Assembly: GCA_019637075.1 (NCBI GenBank)
Contig: JAHBWI010000002.1
Span: forward strand, 310,001-374,000
Origin: Nitrospiraceae bacterium
Lineage (GTDB): Bacteria > Nitrospirota > Nitrospiria > Nitrospirales > Nitrospiraceae
Direction: 5' to 3'
DNA: 64,000 bases
The position numbers and the translations under genes are program-made. The number at the start of each line of letters is the position of its first letter. Within the stretch, counting starts at the first letter, position 1. The notes below the pieces were generated by a model that saw only the letters and a list, made by a program, of their open reading frames with translations, made no database searches and was not told where the DNA came from. Shown here in pieces: positions 61,148 through 64,000 of this stretch.

Positions 61148-64000
61148 GTGACCCCCATCGACACGCAGCCTCCCGCTTCGCTCAAGACCTCTCCGCTCCG
61201 GGGCCTGCTGATTGCCCAGTTCTGCGGCGCGTTCAACGACAACGCCTGGAAGTTGATGGTGGCGCTGCTCGGCATCCGTCAACTCGCCGCCACGATCGCG
61301 CCCGGCCCCGAATTCGAAACGGCTTCGCAAACCCAGACCTCACTGGCCTTCATCATCTTCACGCTGCCCTTGGCGGTCGTCTCGCTGGTCGCGGGACTGC
61401 TTGCGGACCGGGTCAGCAAACGCACGGTCATCATCGGCATGAAGTCGGTCGAGGTGCTGCTGATGACGGCGGGAACCGCCTCCCTGTGGCTCAATCCGGC
61501 CGGCGGTCTCCTGCCCCTCATCGTGCTGGCGGCAATGGGCATCCACAGCGCGCTGTTCAGTCCGGCGAAGTACGGCATCCTGGCCGAATTGGTTCCACAC
61601 GAAAAGCTGGCGGCCGGCAACGGACAGTTGGAGATGTGGACGTTCCTGGCCATTCTTTCGGGAACCGCCGCGCCGGGAATTCTGTTATCGCTGGTGGGGG
61701 ATCACGTCTGGCTGGCACCGCTGCTGCTGGCGATCCTGTCGCTGGTCGGTTTGGCCGCGGCCCGCACCATTCCACCCGTTCCACCGGCCAGGACCGAGGG
61801 CGGTTTACTCAACACGTGGCAGGGCGCCTGGTCCGCCCTGCAGGCAGACCGTATGTTGCGGCTCGCCGTGAGCGGCGCGGTGTTCTTCTGGACCATCGCG
61901 AGCCTCTTCGCCCAAAACATCTTGGTCTATGCCAAGGCTGTGTTGGGTGTGTCCGATTGGCAATCCGGCCTGCCGCTCATGATGCTTTCGATCGGCATCG
62001 GCATCGGAGCCAAGCTGGTGGGACACCTCTCCCAAGCACGCGTAGAGTACGGCCTGATTCCCCTCGGCGCCGTCGGCGTGGCGGTGATGTTGTCGAGTCT
62101 GGGCTTGTTCGCACCGGGATTTCCCTCCACGCTGACCCTGATGGTTCTGCTCGGCACGGCCAGCGCGATGATCTTCGTGCCGTTGAACGCCTTGATCCAA
62201 TGGCGCTCGCCCGCGGATCGCCGAGGTTCGGTCATCGCCTTCGAAAATACCTGCGTGTTCACCGGCATCATGCTGGGCTCGCTCGGCGCCGGCTCGCTCG
62301 CTCAGGCCGGCCTCTCCACCACCGGAATCTTTCTCGCAACCGCAGCCTTCACGGTCCTCGGCACAGTCTGGGCAGTGTGGCTGCTTCCCGAAGCCCTGCT
62401 CCGCACCCTGCTGGTGATCTTCACGAACTCCGTCTACCGCCTCAAGATCGTCGGCCACGAGCATGTTCCCAAAAACGGCGGTGCTTTGCTGGTCCCCAAC
62501 CATGTGTCCTTCATCGACGGCCTGTTGCTAATCGCGAGCGTCGACCGTCCGATCCGCTTTGTCGTCGATGCACACTACGCCCAACATCCGCTGATGAAAC
62601 CCTTCATGCAGGTGCTGGGGGTCATTCCCATCACAACGCACGGCGGACCGAGGGTGGTGCTGCGCGCATTGCGGGACGCCGGCTCCGCCATCGACAAGGG
62701 CGAGATCGTCTGCATCTTCCCCGAGGGCCAGATCACACGGACCGGCACGTTGTTGCCGTTTCGCCGCGGGTTCGAGCGGATCATGAAAGGCAAGCAGGCA
62801 CCGATCATCCCCGTGCACCTCGATCGCGTCTGGGGCAGTATCTTCAGCTTCAACCATGGCCGCTTTCTCTGGAAACGGCCTGAGCGGATTCCCTACCCGG
62901 TGACGGTGTCCTACGGCGAGCCCCTGCCCGCGTCCACCCCCGCGCACGAGCTGCGCCACCACATTCGTACGTTGGGCGAAGCGGCCTGGCAACTCCGGCG
63001 TTCCGGCCGCCGCCCGCTCCACCGGCAGTTTGTGCGTGCGATGAGACGCTACCCGTTCCGCTTTGCGATGGCGGATCAGAACCGGCCGCACGTGTCGGCC
63101 ATTCAGGCCTTGATCGGCGCCATCGCCGTGGCCCGTGCGTTGGCCCCCCACTGGCGGAATCAGCGCCACGTCGGAGTCCTGCTGCCGCCGACGGTCGCCG
63201 GCGCATTGGTGAACATCGCCGCAGCGCTCTGCGGGAAGACGATCGTCAACTTGAACTACACCGTCGGAAAGGCCGGCCTGGAAGCCGCCGTCCGGCTGGC
63301 CGGACTGGAATCCGTCGTGACCAGCCGCGCATTCGTTGAAAAGGCCAAGCTCGAGCTGCCGTCGAGCCCCACAATCCTCTGGATGGAAGACATCGGCAAA
63401 ACCATCGGCTCATCGCAGAAACTCGTGGCGATGCTGTTGGCCCTGCTGGCTCCAAACCGGCTCATCGAACGCGCCTGCGGCCAAGAGCGGCCCACGAGCA
63501 CGGACGACCTGGCCACGATCATCTTCAGCAGCGGAAGCACCGGAGACCCCAAGGGCGTCATGCTCTCGCACTTCAGCATCGATGCCAACGCACAGGGGGC
63601 CACGCAACTGCTGCATCTCTACCAAGACGAACGGGTGCTCGGCATTCTGCCCTTCTTCCACTCGTTCGGCTATCTCGTGTTCTGGTTCGTCATGTTCAAC
63701 AACGCCGGCATGGTGTTTCATCCATCTCCGCTCGACGTCACGGCCATCGGAGAGCTGGTCCATCGCCACCGCGTGACCTTCCTCGTCACCACACCGACCT
63801 TCTTGCAGCTCTACATGCGGCGTTGCACCCCCGAGCAGTTCAGTTCGCTCCGCGTGGTGCTGACCGGTGCCGAGAAACTGCCGCTGCGGCTGAATCAAAC
63901 CTTCGAAGACCGCTTCGGCATCAGGCCCATCGAAGGCTACGGCGTCACCGAATGTGCACCGGTCATCGCCGTGAACAGCCCGGACTTTCGGGCGGCAGGA
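61148..64000 (+). CDS. LplT-PlsC-acyl-ligase fusion (partial, runs off the window)
   Basis: An open frame of 951 codons without stop, starting from GTG. Residues 1-425 form an LplT-type MFS domain (LLIAQFCGAFNDNAWKLMVA; SPAKYGILAELVPHEKLAAG). Next is a PlsC acyltransferase domain with the NHVSFIDG and FPEGQITRTG motifs, then an AMP-dependent acyl-ACP/CoA ligase with IIFSSGSTGDPKGVMLSH and GYGVTECAPV. Like Aas-LplT, it should flip and re-acylate lysophospholipids at the inner membrane. The end lies outside. Confidence 0.93.
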   Translation, partial: MTPIDTQPPASLKTSPLRGLLIAQFCGAFNDNAWKLMVALLGIRQLAATIAPGPEFETASQTQTSLAFIIFTLPLAVVSLVAGLLADRVSKRTVIIGMKSVEVLLMTAGTASLWLNPAGGLLPLIVLAAMGIHSALFSPAKYGILAELVPHEKLAAGNGQLEMWTFLAILSGTAAPGILLSLVGDHVWLAPLLLAILSLVGLAAARTIPPVPPARTEGGLLNTWQGAWSALQADRMLRLAVSGAVFFWTIASLFAQNILVYAKAVLGVSDWQSGLPLMMLSIGIGIGAKLVGHLSQARVEYGLIPLGAVGVAVMLSSLGLFAPGFPSTLTLMVLLGTASAMIFVPLNALIQWRSPADRRGSVIAFENTCVFTGIMLGSLGAGSLAQAGLSTTGIFLATAAFTVLGTVWAVWLLPEALLRTLLVIFTNSVYRLKIVGHEHVPKNGGALLVPNHVSFIDGLLLIASVDRPIRFVVDAHYAQHPLMKPFMQVLGVIPITTHGGPRVVLRALRDAGSAIDKGEIVCIFPEGQITRTGTLLPFRRGFERIMKGKQAPIIPVHLDRVWGSIFSFNHGRFLWKRPERIPYPVTVSYGEPLPASTPAHELRHHIRTLGEAAWQLRRSGRRPLHRQFVRAMRRYPFRFAMADQNRPHVSAIQALIGAIAVARALAPHWRNQRHVGVLLPPTVAGALVNIAAALCGKTIVNLNYTVGKAGLEAAVRLAGLESVVTSRAFVEKAKLELPSSPTILWMEDIGKTIGSSQKLVAMLLALLAPNRLIERACGQERPTSTDDLATIIFSSGSTGDPKGVMLSHFSIDANAQGATQLLHLYQDERVLGILPFFHSFGYLVFWFVMFNNAGMVFHPSPLDVTAIGELVHRHRVTFLVTTPTFLQLYMRRCTPEQFSSLRVVLTGAEKLPLRLNQTFEDRFGIRPIEGYGVTECAPVIAVNSPDFRAAG

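Noticed and set aside
61486-62883. A 465-codon plus-strand frame inside the fusion gene
   Set aside because: It is out of frame with the LplT/PlsC motifs and is Arg/Gly/His-rich.

Overview
The window is GC-rich (about 60 % by eye), densely coded bacterial chromosome. It carries bacterial-type tRNA genes, strong AGGAGG ribosome-binding sites and Gram-negative lipoprotein signals. The overall style points to Nitrospirota, most likely a Nitrospira-like nitrite oxidiser: a two-subunit pyruvate carboxylase of the kind used with the reductive TCA cycle, many small cupredoxin, cytochrome and ferredoxin genes, and squalene synthase. No nitrite oxidoreductase or rRNA gene is present, so the taxon is an inference. 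I see no IS element, phage module or CRISPR array.

Layout. 0.1-6 kb: exported hypothetical protein, SPFH lipoprotein, a small membrane protein plus cytochrome c pair, queC, a DksA/TraR-type regulator, and an acylphosphatase - RpoS-like sigma factor - apt run. 6-11.5 kb: tRNA-Pro(CGG), alanine dehydrogenase, a four-gene Fe-S/zinc cluster, a possible orphan small-gene pair, squalene/phytoene synthase without a normal start codon, cupredoxin. 11.7-17 kb: htpX, exported glutathione peroxidase, MFS transporter, small lipoprotein, YqeY. 17.2-21.3 kb: a phosphorelay locus (REC-Cys4, REC-GGDEF, hybrid histidine kinase, Hpt) followed by a frameshifted histidine-kinase remnant. 21.4-27.6 kb: tRNA-Ala(CGC), purN-purM, an imperfect palindromic element, and an NtrX/NtrY-like sigma-54 two-component pair. 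27.8-34.3 kb: DUF1844 protein, mazG, then the haem operon hemE-hemH-hemG/Y. 34.6-39.6 kb: fatty acid desaturase, DMT transporter, small conserved proteins, FmdB zinc ribbon, PstS-like protein, IPT/TIG protein. 39.7-47.5 kb: pyruvate carboxylase A and B, alpha/beta hydrolase, Tpx-like lipoprotein, soluble transhydrogenase, TenA. 47.6-53.7 kb: a 5'-truncated gene remnant, HEAT-repeat protein, FlgO-like protein, ThiD, a 12-TM haem-oxidase-like protein, a second hydrolase. 53.9-57 kb: two related fibronectin-III surface proteins, each with a sigma-54-type -24/-12 site, then a formylglycine-generating-enzyme-like protein. 57-64 kb: methyltransferase, MOSC protein, PrmA, a membrane-anchored MutS-family ATPase, and a large LplT-PlsC-acyl-ligase fusion that runs off the window.

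The most interesting points are the sigma-54-type sites before the two fibronectin-III genes, the palindromic element downstream of ntrX, the squalene synthase with coding similarity upstream of any normal start, the Tpx-like lipoprotein that has lost its resolving cysteine, the membrane MutS, and the ferredoxin with a substituted cluster ligand. Function calls rest on recognised motifs and family knowledge; no database search was run.
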